Below, in pieces: positions 10,979 through 21,520 of a DNA stretch of 64,000 nt. The notes beneath the pieces were generated by a model. It was not told the origin of the DNA, did not search any database, and worked only from the letters and a program-made list of their open reading frames with translations. Both the position numbers and the translations under genes were made by a program. This stretch comes from Podarcis raffonei (taxonomy: Eukaryota; Chordata; Lepidosauria; Squamata; Lacertidae): the NCBI RefSeq assembly GCF_027172205.1, contig NC_070614.1, forward strand, positions 1,684,001 through 1,748,000, read 5' to 3'. The stretch's first letter is position 1. Every line of letters starts with the position of its first letter.

Positions 10979-13024
10979 GATGGACTTCAAGAGACAGAAT
11001 CCATGAAGATGGTCTGCATTTGTGCAACTGTGCTGTGCCTGTTTCTGTGTGGGTGGTTCTAATCCTACTAATGGGGTTTTTTTAAAGGACTTGTAGGATG
11101 GAAATACATTGTGCAGCTTTCCCTTTCCCTGCTGCAGCCAACCTGAAGCTCTTGACCCTCATCTGGTCCCAGAGGCCTTTTAATCTGGGGCTTCTCATTT
11201 GGGAGAGAGTTCCCCCCCAACACACATTAAAAGCTTCGTAGGCTAGAGCCAGGCAGGACATATGATATCATGGAGGCTGCTGAATTCAAAATATCTGTAT
11301 GACAAAACCAACCTTCTTTGAATTAGGTATGCTTGTGCTTTATTCAGTCCTATGGAAAAGTATACTGTCACAAATTTTGTTTAACAGAGATGGCCATCAA
11401 CGTGGGGGTTGTTCTGTTTGAATCCATAAGATTTCGCTTGGCTAGCAGAAACCAAGATTTAATTTAGTAAAAGCTCTTGACTCTTATGGAAATCTGTGTT
11501 GTTGTCTTTTCCGGAAAACTGATTCTCTATATAAAATTTGGCACTGATGCCTTAGGCCTACAAACTCATGGAAACCAATAAAAAATAAAAAATCACCAAT
11601 GTAAAAATATCACTTGGACTGAACTTAATTGTGTGTTCAGAGTTCTGTTGGTTGTCCAGTTTGTTGATGTGCAAAGCTATTGTGGAGGAATAGTGATTCT
11701 TTCCATACTATGTGATGAATGGTCTTTGTGTACTGCTCAATGCTTGCTGGAATTGGGGTGGGGGGAGAACACTTGAATGTCTCTACTGCGTTATGTACAG
11801 TTTCTAAACTAGGTGTGCATTCATGTTGAAAATAAGACTTCTGTAAAACTGCGCTTGTTGTACTCAATTTTTGTTTCTCTGTTAATGATGCAAAATCAGA
11901 TGATTTGATTCCACACTGAATAAATGAATAGTTTCTACAATAGTGAGCTTTATGGGAGCTTTTGTGGCTACTCTGTGCCCAAAATGTGGGCCACCTCTCC
12001 TCCCTAGGTTTTCAGGACACACCATTCTCAAAAAGTCTATTTATGTCACCCAGCATGGATGGACTTGGACCACAAACCACCCAAGAACTGGTGGAGTAGC
12101 CCTTCCTCTCATTTACTAGCTGTCCGTCTTTTTTCCATCCCTCTCAACAATGACCGGACATTTCCTTCTCCTGCCCCATTAAGTGTGGGGTGTCCACAGG
12201 GGAGTGGTTAACTCCCCAGGTTAATTCTCAGCATCTCTAGTTAAAATGACCTCAGGGAGCAGAGTTGGTCTAGGGGAAGCCCTGTCAGGTTCCATTTTTA
12301 ACTCCAAGGTTAAGCAGATAGCCCTGGCCTGATGTTGAGAGTAGCCTCATGAGATGATGGAACAACCTGGCAGCAAAGTTTAGGCACAACAAGGTGCTGC
12401 TTCAGGAGGACCACATTTAGGGGCTTATCCAGACATGGGCTTGTTCTGTGTCTAGAAAGCAGGGATCCAAGCAGTTTTCTTCATGTCCCGCACTTTCTAG
12501 CCACAGGACCTCATTGTTTTGCCCTTGCCCTGCTGCTTCCCCCCAGAAAACCTGCTCTTTAGTGATAAATTGGACCAAACATCAATCCAGAGAAAGCCTA
12601 ATTGATGTTTGCTCCAATTCAGTGGTAAATATCAGGTTTCCTTGGGGGAAAGTGCTGGGGCAAGGGTAAGTCTGGATGAGCCCTGAGTTATTCTGCAACT
12701 AAGGCAGGCAAAGCAGGTTGTCTCAGGAGTGCATTGAAGTTTTATAGTCTTGGCTAGATGACCACAGCGACTAAGGCTCTGCTCTCTGGTTACTGTGTCT
12801 TCCAGTTATCAGGGTGGTGCCTTTTCCTGCAACCATTGGCTTTGTCTTGGCCACAGGGCTTCAAGCTGCCAGAGTATCTTTGGAGAAAGCTCCTCAGGTC
12901 TTTCCAGAGCATCTGAGGAGTCTAGAATCCAGTCATTAGAGTCCAGTGGCAGAAGTGTCTCCTCAGGGTTCAAGGGATGAGATGTGGGGCTCTGGTGCCA
13001 GCAGACCCAAATAGTAACAACTGC

Positions 13025-13210
13025 ACGTTTATTTAAAATCTAGTTGAAACTATTTAGTTCATTAATTCGACAAAATCCAGTAACATGAACCAGTGACACC
13101 AGTTTTTCAAAGTCTGGTAGTCATTTACACTGCCAGTGCCCAGCTACTGCCCCCTTGCCTCTTAATGCCTCTCTGGTAATCCCACTGACCCCCAGGGGGT
13201 GGTACTGCCC
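13025..13210. repeat. Old interspersed repeat, shared with 5340-5500
   Basis: Second copy of the unassigned repeat described at 5340-5500; same orientation. Confidence 0.55.
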
Positions 13211-13289
13211 AGTTTGGGACCCACTGCCATACAACATCAAAATGGCCTTGTTTTGTAACCCTCTTAAAACCCACTTATGGTGAGTTAAA

Positions 13290-13660
13290 TGCTCAGACAA
13301 GGCAATGTCCTGTACCCTCAAAACACCCATCCCTAGAGAGACCTGCTGCACATTTCCAATGTTTGGCAATGTTGAGTCTGGCTATTGCAAAGAACAGTCT
13401 TAGCAGCTCCTTGTGAACAAGGGTGGGATTTAAGTCACTGTCAATGGCCAGGAGAGCTAATACCAGGTCTGGGGTTAGAGACTGGTTTCTTATTGCAGAA
13501 AGGTCCATGAATATAGACCACAAATAAGCTGTTAATATTTCACACTGCCACCACATATGAAGGAAGGTGCGCTTGTGACCATAGGCTCTCCAGCATAGCA
13601 GTAAAGTATCTTTCAGGATGTGCAACAAGCATCCAATACCAGCATAGTAAAAGCTTGAGG
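13290..13660 (-). mobile_element. L1 ORF2 C-terminal remnant
   Basis: Minus-strand translation gives CWRAYGHKRTFLHMWWQC, the cysteine/histidine motif at the C-terminus of L1 ORF2 proteins, followed by ARLNIAKHWK, the block that follows it in the other L1 copies here (ARILIAKHWK). Diverged from the L1 copies at 30-37 kb and 49-51 kb, so an older insertion. Confidence 0.75.
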
Positions 13661-13958
13661 GATGCTGCCTTTATTTTGGCAGAAATTGTCTTAGTAGGTA
13701 GACAGGATCATACCTTCAGATTGCATCCTTGAATAATCTTTAAGAGTATTATTTCTTTATTTCATATAATTTATATACCAATTGATTGTAAGAGCGTGGG
13801 GAGACTCCAAGAAGTTTACAAGAAGAACAAAGCAATACAAGAAAAACAAAGCAAAACAATCTATGAAAACAGTTAAAAACTAGGCTCCTTAATCCTGCAA
13901 AGGCAGATCCATCCTGCAAGTAAAAGTCAGCGAAGTGGCCTGAACTGTTGCCACGTGC

Positions 13959-14090
13959 TCAGAGGTTGGCATGGGGAGGCTTGGCCAACCTCTTGTCTTC
14001 TAGAATCTTCCCAAACAAGTGGGCTACCTCCATGGCACAACCCCAGTGGATGGTGAGCCCAAAACCACCATGGCCATAGTTGTGGATCAC
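13959..14090 (-). CDS. DAO: DAO last coding exon with stop
   Basis: 44 codons including TGA (13961-13959). Encodes [18 protein letters not shown] and continues to KPPHANL. Contains G313 of the active site (numbering as human, since the whole protein is 347 residues in both). Residue 314 is Phe where the human protein has Tyr. The C-terminal tripeptide is ANL instead of the human SHL; ANL is the non-canonical peroxisomal signal known from catalase (KANL). Acceptor TCTCTCTCAG on the minus strand. Confidence 0.97.
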   Translation of the reverse strand: MIHNYGHGGFGLTIHWGCAMEVAHLFGKILEDKRLAKPPHANL

Positions 14091-14412
14091 CTGAGAGAGA
14101 AGGAAAAGGCAAGAAGAGAGCTACTTCACCAAGGAAAACAGCAGGAAGGAAAACATTACTTCCTACAGCAACTGAATGTCAGGGTCGATTAATGCACCAT
14201 CCACACATCAAACACATTGCAAGAGAATTGCATTTTGTTTCACTAAATTTCAGTAGGGCTAGCTTATTCGTACACAGGACTGCAGCCTTAAAGTAACACC
14301 CCCCCCCACAAGGCTATATGAGAGTCCTAGCCTCAGCATGTGTGAGATACCATGCAAGGGCTGATCCTGTTTCACAAATCAATTCACACCATGCATACGG
14401 AAAGTTACCCAC
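14091..14412 (-). other. DAO last intron
   Basis: About 320 bases, with a C8 run near 14299; no gene or repeat recognised. Confidence 0.6.
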
Positions 14413-14511
14413 CTCTGATTGTAACATCCCATGGCGAACAGCCTGGTGTTCTAATCGGACTCTTGGCCGTACGGGACGATGACCACTCCATTCATGGATG
14501 ATTTTGGCTTT
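14413..14511 (-). CDS. DAO: DAO exon
   Basis: 33 codons in phase 0: KAKIIHEWSGHRPVRPRV then RLEHQAVRHGMLQSE. Holds R283 (in HRPVRP), which binds the substrate carboxylate in the known structures. Donor GTGGGT, acceptor CTTCCAG on the minus strand. Confidence 0.96.
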
Positions 14512-14732
14512 CTGGAAGCAGCAACATGCATGGCTATTCAGAGCAGGCAAGTATAAGAAAACATGGGAAGTAGGGACAGCAATCCACTTTGCCAGTGCTT
14601 ATACTGAATCTTCCTGTGGAAGAGCCATAACACAGTGGTAGAAGACTGGGGTGTTGCAACTCCAGCTCAAGGATAGGAAGCTGCAGCAGATGTGGGCCCT
14701 CCCCATCAGCACCAGCTAGCCTGCCATCAAGG

Positions 14733-14860
14733 GCAGTGATGGTCAAACTTGGCTCTCCAGCTGTTTTGGGACTACAATTCCCATCATCCCTGACCACTGG
14801 TCCTGTTAGCTAGGGGTGATGGGAGTTGTAGTCCAAAAACAGCTGGAGGGCCCCTGCGGG
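14733..14860. repeat. Palindromic short repeat (ACTACAATTCCC family)
   Basis: Two arms, 'actacaattcccatcatccc' and its inverse 'gatgggagttgtagt', about 50 bases apart. Other copies: 18962-19050, 20749-20837, 53570-53645. Probably a small non-autonomous DNA transposon; family not named. Confidence 0.65.
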
Positions 14861-15949
14861 TCCCCCATTCCTGGGCCACAGGGTTGGGCACAGCCCTGTC
14901 TGAGATCTAGGGATGCCACCTTGGGTTGGGGAAAGTACAGGGCGGGGCAGACAAAATAAAGGACAGGTGGGGGAAAGGGGGGGAGCTAAAACTTACTTTA
15001 CCTGGTGCAGAAATGACTTCAAAGCACTACAATTATCAAATGGAAGCTATCAATAACTGCAAACACTCGAACAGCAATATTGAAAGGAACTCTTCCCCAC
15101 CTGCTGAATTTCTGCCTGCCAGAATCATGATTAATATAGAAACCCAGCCAAAAAAGAAAAAAAGGCGGGGGGGGGGAGGAGAGAGAGATAGCAACAAATT
15201 CTGCTTCTCTTCCTCATAGAGCTTTGCTTCCAGCATCCTAACAGGGTTCACACAACCCCTCATCCCTCTGGGAGCGCCAATATGATGCTTTAATGCCTAG
15301 GGATGGACTAATTATTATTATTATTTATTAAATTTATATACCACCCTTCATCCAGGCAATTTCAGCGACAGAACCCTAAATGTGAAAAGCCCTCCTCTGC
15401 AGACTCCATGCGATCTATTCTAGAGGTGGAAATAAGCCATGAGACCTTTAAACACACAGTGAGAGGCACAGCGAGACTGAGCTATGAGAATGTTGACCTG
15501 TGCTTTAATTTGCTTTTTAGCTTATTGTTGGTTTTAATTTTTTAATAACAGTAATAACTGTTTTTACTAACAATTTCATTGTTTTATTCTTTGCGGTTGT
15601 TGTATACAAATGTTATGAAACAGGTCTGCCACAGGATAGGCATGTCCTGCCACTGGCCTCCATTTATACATTACTTGTATGTGCAAACATGGTACAAACT
15701 CTTTAAGCCACCAGGAACTCTTTTAACCCAGAGCAAGAGATTTTGGGTATAATATACAGTTTGCAGCATGGGAAAAACCAGTGCTTTCTTCTTTAAAATA
15801 ATGTTTAGGGGTACTCTCATTTTGACTCAAGAAAATCACCATTTTATAGTTCAAATCAGGAAAAATAAATACAGTAAATGGACAAAAGTACAAAGATTCA
15901 CAAAATGTTTAGGGGTATGCATACCCTTGCATCCCCCCACAAAAAAGCA

Positions 15950-17127
15950 CTGGGAAAAACTATGGAGAGAGGATTTGAAATTTACATGTCATACTTTAAC
16001 AGAAAATTATATGAAAATGATGTATTGCTGATATTTAACCCTGAGTAAATTAGCAAAAATGTATAGGACAAGTTCAAATGTTTGTTGGAAATGTAAGGAA
16101 AAGGAAGACCCCTTTTATCATATGTGGTGGAATTGTAAAGGAATTCTGGGAAATGATATAAAATGAATTGGAAAAAAATGTTTAAAATAACTTTTGTTAA
16201 AAAACCAGAAACCTTTTTGTTAGGAATTGTAGGTGCAGAGATACTGAAGAAACTGAAAAGACTTTATGCATGCTACAACAGCAGCAAAGATGCTTCTTAC
16301 CCAGAGTTCGAAAGACGACAAAATATCTACTAGGGCGGACTGGCAGATGAAATTATTGGACTACGCAGAGAGGGCAAGATTAACCAGGGAAAATCAGAAC
16401 TCAGGCGTGTCAGGGGCTGCCCTCAAGGGAGGGGAGAGAGGCAGGAACGTCCAGAGAGCCTCCCCCTTTGTTGAGCAGCTGCACCTCCTCAGGGTCTGGT
16501 GAAGGCCAGGAGAAAGGGGTGAAGAAAGAAGGGGGGGTTGCAAAGGCTCACTCAGCCTGAGATGAGCCACGACACGGCTCCCAAGGAGTTGTTTTCGCCA
16601 GGGGAATAAACATAAGGAAAAGAGGCGGAGAGGGGGTTTCCCTGGGCTTTTGTGCTGGAAGGCAAACCGGAAGAAACCACTTCTGGAATCTGCTAGTGAT
16701 TGAGGCAGACATGGATTTTGGACTTCTGCACTCTACATAGTTTGCACTCTATAAAACCTGTAAAAGACAGGTCAGAGTCCTGGCTGTTATCTTTGTGAGC
16801 AACCACACACATTCCTCACAAGGAGGATCAAAACTTCAACAAAGAATGGGATAAATATATATTGTACTTGAAAGACCACTATAAACACTTGAACTCTTTG
16901 GCAGGCTTTTAATAACTCTTGCAATGATACAAGATTTGGATACAATGGAGAATGGTAAATTAGATGGACTTATAATATGCAGTTTAAAAAGTTATTTAAA
17001 GAACCCATGGAGGTGAGGAGGGAAGACTTGAGAATATTGTGTAAATTTTAATGTCTGTAATAATATTACTTACGTGAATGAATTTGTAAAATCAAATAAC
17101 AATTATTTCAAAAAATAAATAAGTAAA
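15950..17127 (+). mobile_element. L1 ORF2 3' end remnant
   Basis: Diverged, 5'-truncated L1, antisense to DAO. Translated pieces give NYMKMMYC, a CWKCKEKED type zinc-finger motif near 16085-16110 and a GTAxxLL-like stretch, matching the C-terminal ORF2 region of the L1 at 30-37 kb. Several stops and frameshifts. It ends in an A-rich tail near 17110. A solo LTR (16408-16820) is inserted in it. Confidence 0.75.
16408..16820 (+). mobile_element. Solo LTR, LTR retrotransposon
   Basis: 413 bp starting TGTCAGGGGC and ending CTCACA, so with TG...CA termini, a TATAAAA box near 16751, and no coding part. It splits the L1 remnant, and the 5-base flanks AGGCG (16403-16407) and AGGAG (16821-16825) look like a target duplication with one change. 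A fossil left by recombination between two LTRs; Ty3/Gypsy kinship is suggested by the TGTCAGGG start shared with the element at 53810. Confidence 0.65.
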
Positions 17128-17265
17128 GGAACTCCTTTAACCCAAGGGAAACTCAAAGCAGGTTGTGCTGCGCCCGGAACTTCCCCCTGTGTACAGGGAA
17201 GGCTTGGAGAGCAGGACGGCCTGCTCAGTCCCCGCAGCAGCACTGACCCACGCTGCTCACTGTAC

Positions 17266-17383
17266 CTGGAGGCTAGGAAGCAGCTCACAGCACCCTTGCC
17301 AAATGCGCTGGTGGTCCTGGGGGCTGTTCTCTTGACTCCAGTTTCCCAGCTGAAATATTCCTCCCAATGTCACTGCGTTGCTC
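17266..17383 (-). CDS. DAO: DAO exon
   Basis: 118 bases: one base completes glycine, then [18 protein letters not shown] and [17 protein letters not shown]. Acceptor TTCTGCTGTAG, donor GTACAG. The [10 protein letters not shown] block is diagnostic of vertebrate DAO. Confidence 0.95.
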
Positions 17384-17703
17384 CTACAGCAGAAACAGAA
17401 AGGGAAGTGGCAGCGTGTGTGTGTGTGGAATCGGCCCTAAGCCAGGTTGGTAGAAATGGTGTCAAGCAAGGGTGGAGGGCCCATGCCCAGGTCACACAAG
17501 TGTGCCAGGCTGGCTACTGCCAAGCTACAATGGCAGTCTATTGCATTTGGTGTCAGCAACCTGCTCCTGCTCCTTTTGCCTGTGGGAGAAGTGACGCTCT
17601 GCGTCTCCCAAGCAACGCTTGTGTGCATCACACCACGAACGTCCCAGGGCTCCAGGATGGCCAGAGGCCCCAAGGAGGTGCTTTTTGGGCCTGTGATCAT
17701 TTA

Positions 17704-17855
17704 GGCCACATCCACACCATTTAAAGTACATGGTTTCTTCCAAGGAATCCTGGGAACTGTCCTTTGTATGGGGGTTGTAGCTTGGGGGGGGCAACCACAG
17801 TTCATGATTCTTTAGGGGAAGCCATGCACTTTGAATGCATGGTGTGGATGTGACC
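17704..17855. mobile_element. Palindromic MITE (hAT-like), short copy
   Basis: Ends built on GGCCACATCCACACCAT and its inverse, with internal AATCCTGGGAACTGT block; same family as 2942-3221. In a DAO intron. Confidence 0.65.
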
Positions 17856-18019
17856 CATGATTACTGTCCTATCTGTTACCTCTGTGTGTTGTGGGTTGGG
17901 ATGGGCAACAGATCCTGAAATGGCCAAGTGAACAAGAGTTAAGAAATCACATAAAGCACAGGGGGTGGAAATGTTTCAGCCCAAAGGCCAATCACCCTCA
18001 TAGGGGCCGCATTCTAGTA

Positions 18020-18560
18020 GTGATTGGAGGCTGGGGTTGAGGGAGAATTTCAATTCTGTTTGCATTTAAACTTGAATGTATCAAATCTGCACTTTCTGAA
18101 ACAATATGAGAACCAAAGCACAGCCATCCTTCAAAATTTGCCCTTAACTGAACCTTGCAATGCAGTTCTCCAGCAAATGTTTGCAGAAATGCGCTTATTA
18201 GGTGACAGTGTGCATAGAAATGAATATATTGTGAAAATAACATGCAAAAATGCACCATATGAGGGGAAAGAGTTTGCAAAAACATGTACATGAGTCAAAA
18301 CTACAGATAAAAATGTGTTTGTTAGCAGAAATCTACATGTAAAATGCTGAATAATTTTCATGAAGGGTTTTTTAAAATTGCAAAATGTGAACTGAACTTA
18401 TGATTAGCAAAACCAGAAAGAGAGAGAACTGAAATGGACAGCTCCTTCTATCCCTAATGAAAAAAAGTGTTAATTAGGAGAAATTTGCACATAAAAAGCT
18501 GAAGAATTTTTGTGAGGATTAAAAAAATAAATAAAAAATCAGACATTGCTGCAGAAATGT
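18020..18560. repeat. A-rich imperfect repeats, family unknown
   Basis: Recurring blocks such as 'agaaatttgcac', 'aaatgctgaataatttt' / 'aagctgaagaattttt' and 'gcagaaat' suggest diverged copies of one unit about 150 bases long. I cannot assign it. Confidence 0.4.
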
Positions 18561-18961
18561 GGACAACTTAATCCAAGGCTGGAAAAACTTGAAACTGAGA
18601 GGACTCGGAAGGACAGATCTGTCCATCCCCACAAAGGCAAAAGTGGGCGAGATGCGACACTTATCTTTGTACATTAGGCTACATTCCAGAAATCTCTGCA
18701 CCCGGCACCTCACATGCCCCTCTCTCCCTCCAGGCAAGCAAGCAGCATTGCCCCAGTGGAAGGACACATCCAAGCAGGTTAAAGCTTGGGTGCCAGCAGG
18801 GCCACCGTGGGCAGATGGTATGAAGTGAGGGTGCAGACCAAGAAGGGTCCTAAGCACCAAAGAGGCCTGGAAAGCTGCACCCAGACCCTGGGCTTGAGAT
18901 TCCCCAACCCTGAGCAAGCATTTATTTGGGTCCACAACACAAATGCCATTGGCTTCCCCAA

Positions 18962-19050
18962 CGAGGAGTCCTCCAGACGTTTGCAGTACAACTCATCAGC
19001 ACATTGGCAGGGCGTGATGGGAGCTGGAGGAGCAAACATCTAGAAGGCAT
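18962..19050. repeat. Palindromic short repeat (ACTACAATTCCC family), diverged
   Basis: Arms 'gtacaactcatcagcac' and 'gcgtgatgggagctgg'. Weaker match than the copies at 14733 and 20749. Confidence 0.45.
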
Positions 19051-19099
19051 CCAATTGGGGAGGACGACATTCTGTCATAGTCAGTTATGTTTTCCTTAC

Positions 19100-19182
19100 C
19101 CAGGTATGATGTAAGGTGTGTTATAGATCTCAGTCTCAACATCATGGGTGATGATGAAATGCTTCACCCAGGGGGCCTCGAC
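19100..19182 (-). CDS. DAO: DAO exon
   Basis: 83 bases, phase 0 to 2: VEAPWVKHFIITHDVETE then IYNTPYIIPG. Carries Y224 and Y228, the active-site tyrosines. Acceptor CTCTCTAG, donor GTAAGG on the minus strand. Confidence 0.96.
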
Positions 19183-19495
19183 CTAGAGAGACAAAACAAG
19201 CAGAGGCAACAGCAAGGCTGTATTGCTGCATTCACCCCAGCAGGAATCAAGTGACCTGAGGAACAAATCAAGCCCCATCTTTTTTTATTATTATTCAAAT
19301 CAAGCCCCATCTTGCCGTATAAAACTCCTGACTCTGGTCTGGATCCTCAGCTTGAGCATTGTCACGGATTTGCTGACCCATCAACCCCATCATAGCCCCA
19401 CCAGGACTGCAGGTAGATATGTGCTTCTTCAGACACAGGCAGCTTCTTCCCTTCTTGCAAGGCAGCCAAAAGAATCCTAGGAAGCCTGGCCTCAC

Positions 19496-19600
19496 CTTGA
19501 TGACTTGGCCCCGGCCCGGGCATAACTCAGGGTCAGGTTGTAGCTCCCCAGCACGAACCCCTGTGCAGTTGATTATGATGTCCACTCCTTCAGCCATCAA
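19496..19600 (-). CDS. DAO: DAO exon
   Basis: 35 codons in phase 0: [18 protein letters not shown] then [17 protein letters not shown]. The NCTGV block is part of the FAD-binding domain. Acceptor TTGCTTAG, donor GTGAGG. Confidence 0.96.
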
Positions 19601-19817
19601 CTAAGCAAAAGACAGATTTGTGGTGTTACTGTCTCTGAAGGCAAATGGGAACTGGAATCCAAAAACATATGGAAGGCCAGAGGTTGGCCACCCTGGTTTT
19701 CTGTCCTGCTTAGCCAAAAATGGTTTGGAAAGTCCACCAAATCTGCCTAAAGCAGGGCAGGAATTATTGGAGCCATACTCCAGAAATATCTAGAGAGAGG
19801 GCAGCTGGTTGGGGATT

Positions 19818-20240
19818 GTGACATTAACATATGAGAGTGCTGGAGGTGAAATAGTTAAACAGGTTACCCAATCAGAACCCAGGGGGTAGAGTCAGAGGAA
19901 CTATAAAACCAGCTCTGGGAGGGGCAAAGGGAGGAGTTCGTTGGGAGTTGGTTGGTTGGTTGGTTGGAGTAGGAGTGAATTGGGATAGAGTCTGGGGGTA
20001 GGTAGAGTTAGTGTAGCGAAATAAGTTGAGTCAGGAACAGTTAGGCGCTAGGAAGACAAGTAAATATCTGAGAGGTGGTTTAGTGAGTGAGAGCAGGTAG
20101 CGGAAGTTATAGGTCTGGATAGGCACCCCATGATTGTAATGGACCGATACCGTTTATGAAACCACACACGCTTGTTAAACTGCAATAAATAAACAGAAGT
20201 TTATGTTCCAATTTAACCCTGACTGGACTCAGTATTTTCC
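19818..20240 (+). mobile_element. LTR-like fragment
   Basis: Has the layout of a retroelement LTR: start TGTGACATTAAC, a CCAAT box (ACCCAATCAG, near 19868), a TATA box (CTATAAAACC, near 19903) and a poly(A) signal (AATAAATAAA, near 20184) some 270 bases later. A TTGG tetranucleotide run lies near 19948. The right border is uncertain; a TGGTGGCAGCG stretch soon after (near 20254) could be the start of internal sequence. No coding parts seen. A fossil. Confidence 0.5.
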
Positions 20241-20393
20241 CAGGTAGGGCCTGGGTGGTGGCAGCGAGAAATAAAGTGGTGGCACAGGGATCAATAGACG
20301 GTGAAACGTCCAGGGACCCTGTGTGATCGCCACAGGGATGTCTGGGCTTACAGTCACACCAAGCATTTGGAGCACTAGATAACAACTAGGTTG

Positions 20394-20748
20394 TCACTTT
20401 AAATAATCAAGGCTTCCCCCAAGGAATTCTGGGAACTGTAGTGTCTTAAGGATGCTGAGATTTGTTATGAAACCTCCAGAGCTATAGGATTCCCTGTGAA
20501 GAGGGATTGATTGTTATTTCGCTCTGGGAGTCATAGAATCTTAGAATTGCAGAGTTGGAAGGGACCCCAATGTTCATCTAGTCCAACCCCCTGCAATGCA
20601 GGAATCTCAGCTAAAGCATCCATGTAGCTCCGGGAGAGAGAGGGGCCTCTTCACACGTCTCAGTACCCTTAACAAACCACAGGTCCCATAATTCTTTGGG
20701 GGAAGCCGTGTCTGTTTAAAGTGGCATCATAATGTGTGGTGTGTATTG
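20394..20748. mobile_element. Palindromic MITE (hAT-like) split by CR1
   Basis: Left arm 'ttcccccaaggaattctggg' near 20410, right arm with the inverse 'ataattctttgggggaa' near 20690 and GTGGCATCAT...GTGTGGTGTG end. A minus-strand CR1 tail (20528-20625) sits in the middle, so the CR1 arrived after the MITE. Confidence 0.65.
20528..20625 (-). repeat. CR1 LINE 3' tail, minus strand
   Basis: 'tcatagaatcttagaattgc' and 'agttggaagggaccccaat', the reverse of the CR1 terminus, ending near 'atctcagctaaagcatcc'. Nested in a MITE. Confidence 0.85.
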
Positions 20749-20837
20749 TTGGACTACAATTCCCATCATCCCTGACCACTGGGCCATGCTGGCTGAGGCT
20801 GATGGGAGGAGTTGTAGTCCAACAATAGCTGGGACCC
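20749..20837. repeat. Palindromic short repeat (ACTACAATTCCC family)
   Basis: Arms TTGGACTACAATTCCCATCA and TGGGAGGAGTTGTAGTCCAA, the best-preserved copy of this family in the window. Confidence 0.75.
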
Positions 20838-21436
20838 AAGGCTGGTCTAGTGTCTCAAAGTGGTTTCCCAACGTGGTTCCGAAGGACTCCAAGGAACCCT
20901 CAGATATAACCCTTGGCACCTGCCAATGCCCCCTACCCTTCCAATGTTTATAATTTAAAGGAGGTGTTGAGTGGGGAGCACAGGTGCTTCACCTGTCGGG
21001 GGGAGGGTCGCATCTGAACGTAGCTGGTTTTTCTTTTGTAAAAAGGTTTTTGGTTGTGCTACCATCAGTTTCCAAAATTTCCAAATATGCCCGGAGGGCT
21101 AAAAAAAAGTTTGGGACTCCTAGTCTGGAATATCCTATCATCTTTGATCCTGTGTTGTAGACGACACATTGTCCCTTGGCAATATTGAAGAATTTCAACT
21201 TTGTCTTTTGTAAACCTTTGTCAAAGATGCCAAAGTTCCAGAATGGCTTTTTACCAGCAACTGACGTATTTCTATCCAAGCGTATTTAAGAAAACTCCAG
21301 GAGAGGATTGGGATGACCACAGGAGATGCTAGGGGGAAACTACTCCAGACTGGTGGAAAGGTTTTAAGGCTGGTCCCACCTTCCAGGGTTATGGCTAATC
21401 TGAGCAAAGGGAAGCAGCTGGGCCACACTAATTCAC

Positions 21437-21520
21437 AGCAGCATAGAACGGCAGAGCTGGGAGGGAACCAAAGGGCCATCTAATTCTAATCCAAACCTGT
21501 GCTGTGCAATGCAAGAATCA
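21437..21520 (-). repeat. CR1 LINE 3' tail, minus strand
   Basis: 'catagaacggcagagctggg' then 'gggaaccaaagggccatcta'; diverged. Confidence 0.65.

Larger units (their letters stand above)
9065..13958. other. SVOP-DAO convergent intergenic / 3' UTR space
   Basis: The two genes end towards each other here, so part of this is 3' UTR of both. On the DAO side an AATAAA on the minus strand lies at 13761-13756, about 200 bases past the stop. Recognised relics: CR1/L3-like tail 10640-10860 (-), CR1 tail 10944-10978 (+), old repeat 13025-13210, L1 ORF2 remnant 13290-13660 (-). 9065-10100 and 11000-13000 show no gene or repeat that I can name. Confidence 0.6.
14512..17265. other. DAO intron with repeats
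   Basis: Contains the palindromic element 14733-14860, an ATT simple repeat at about 15311-15326, and an L1 remnant from 15950 interrupted by an LTR (listed separately). 14870-15300 and 15340-15770 show nothing recognisable. 15790-15945 carries a short direct repeat of 'atgtttaggggta'. Confidence 0.6.
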
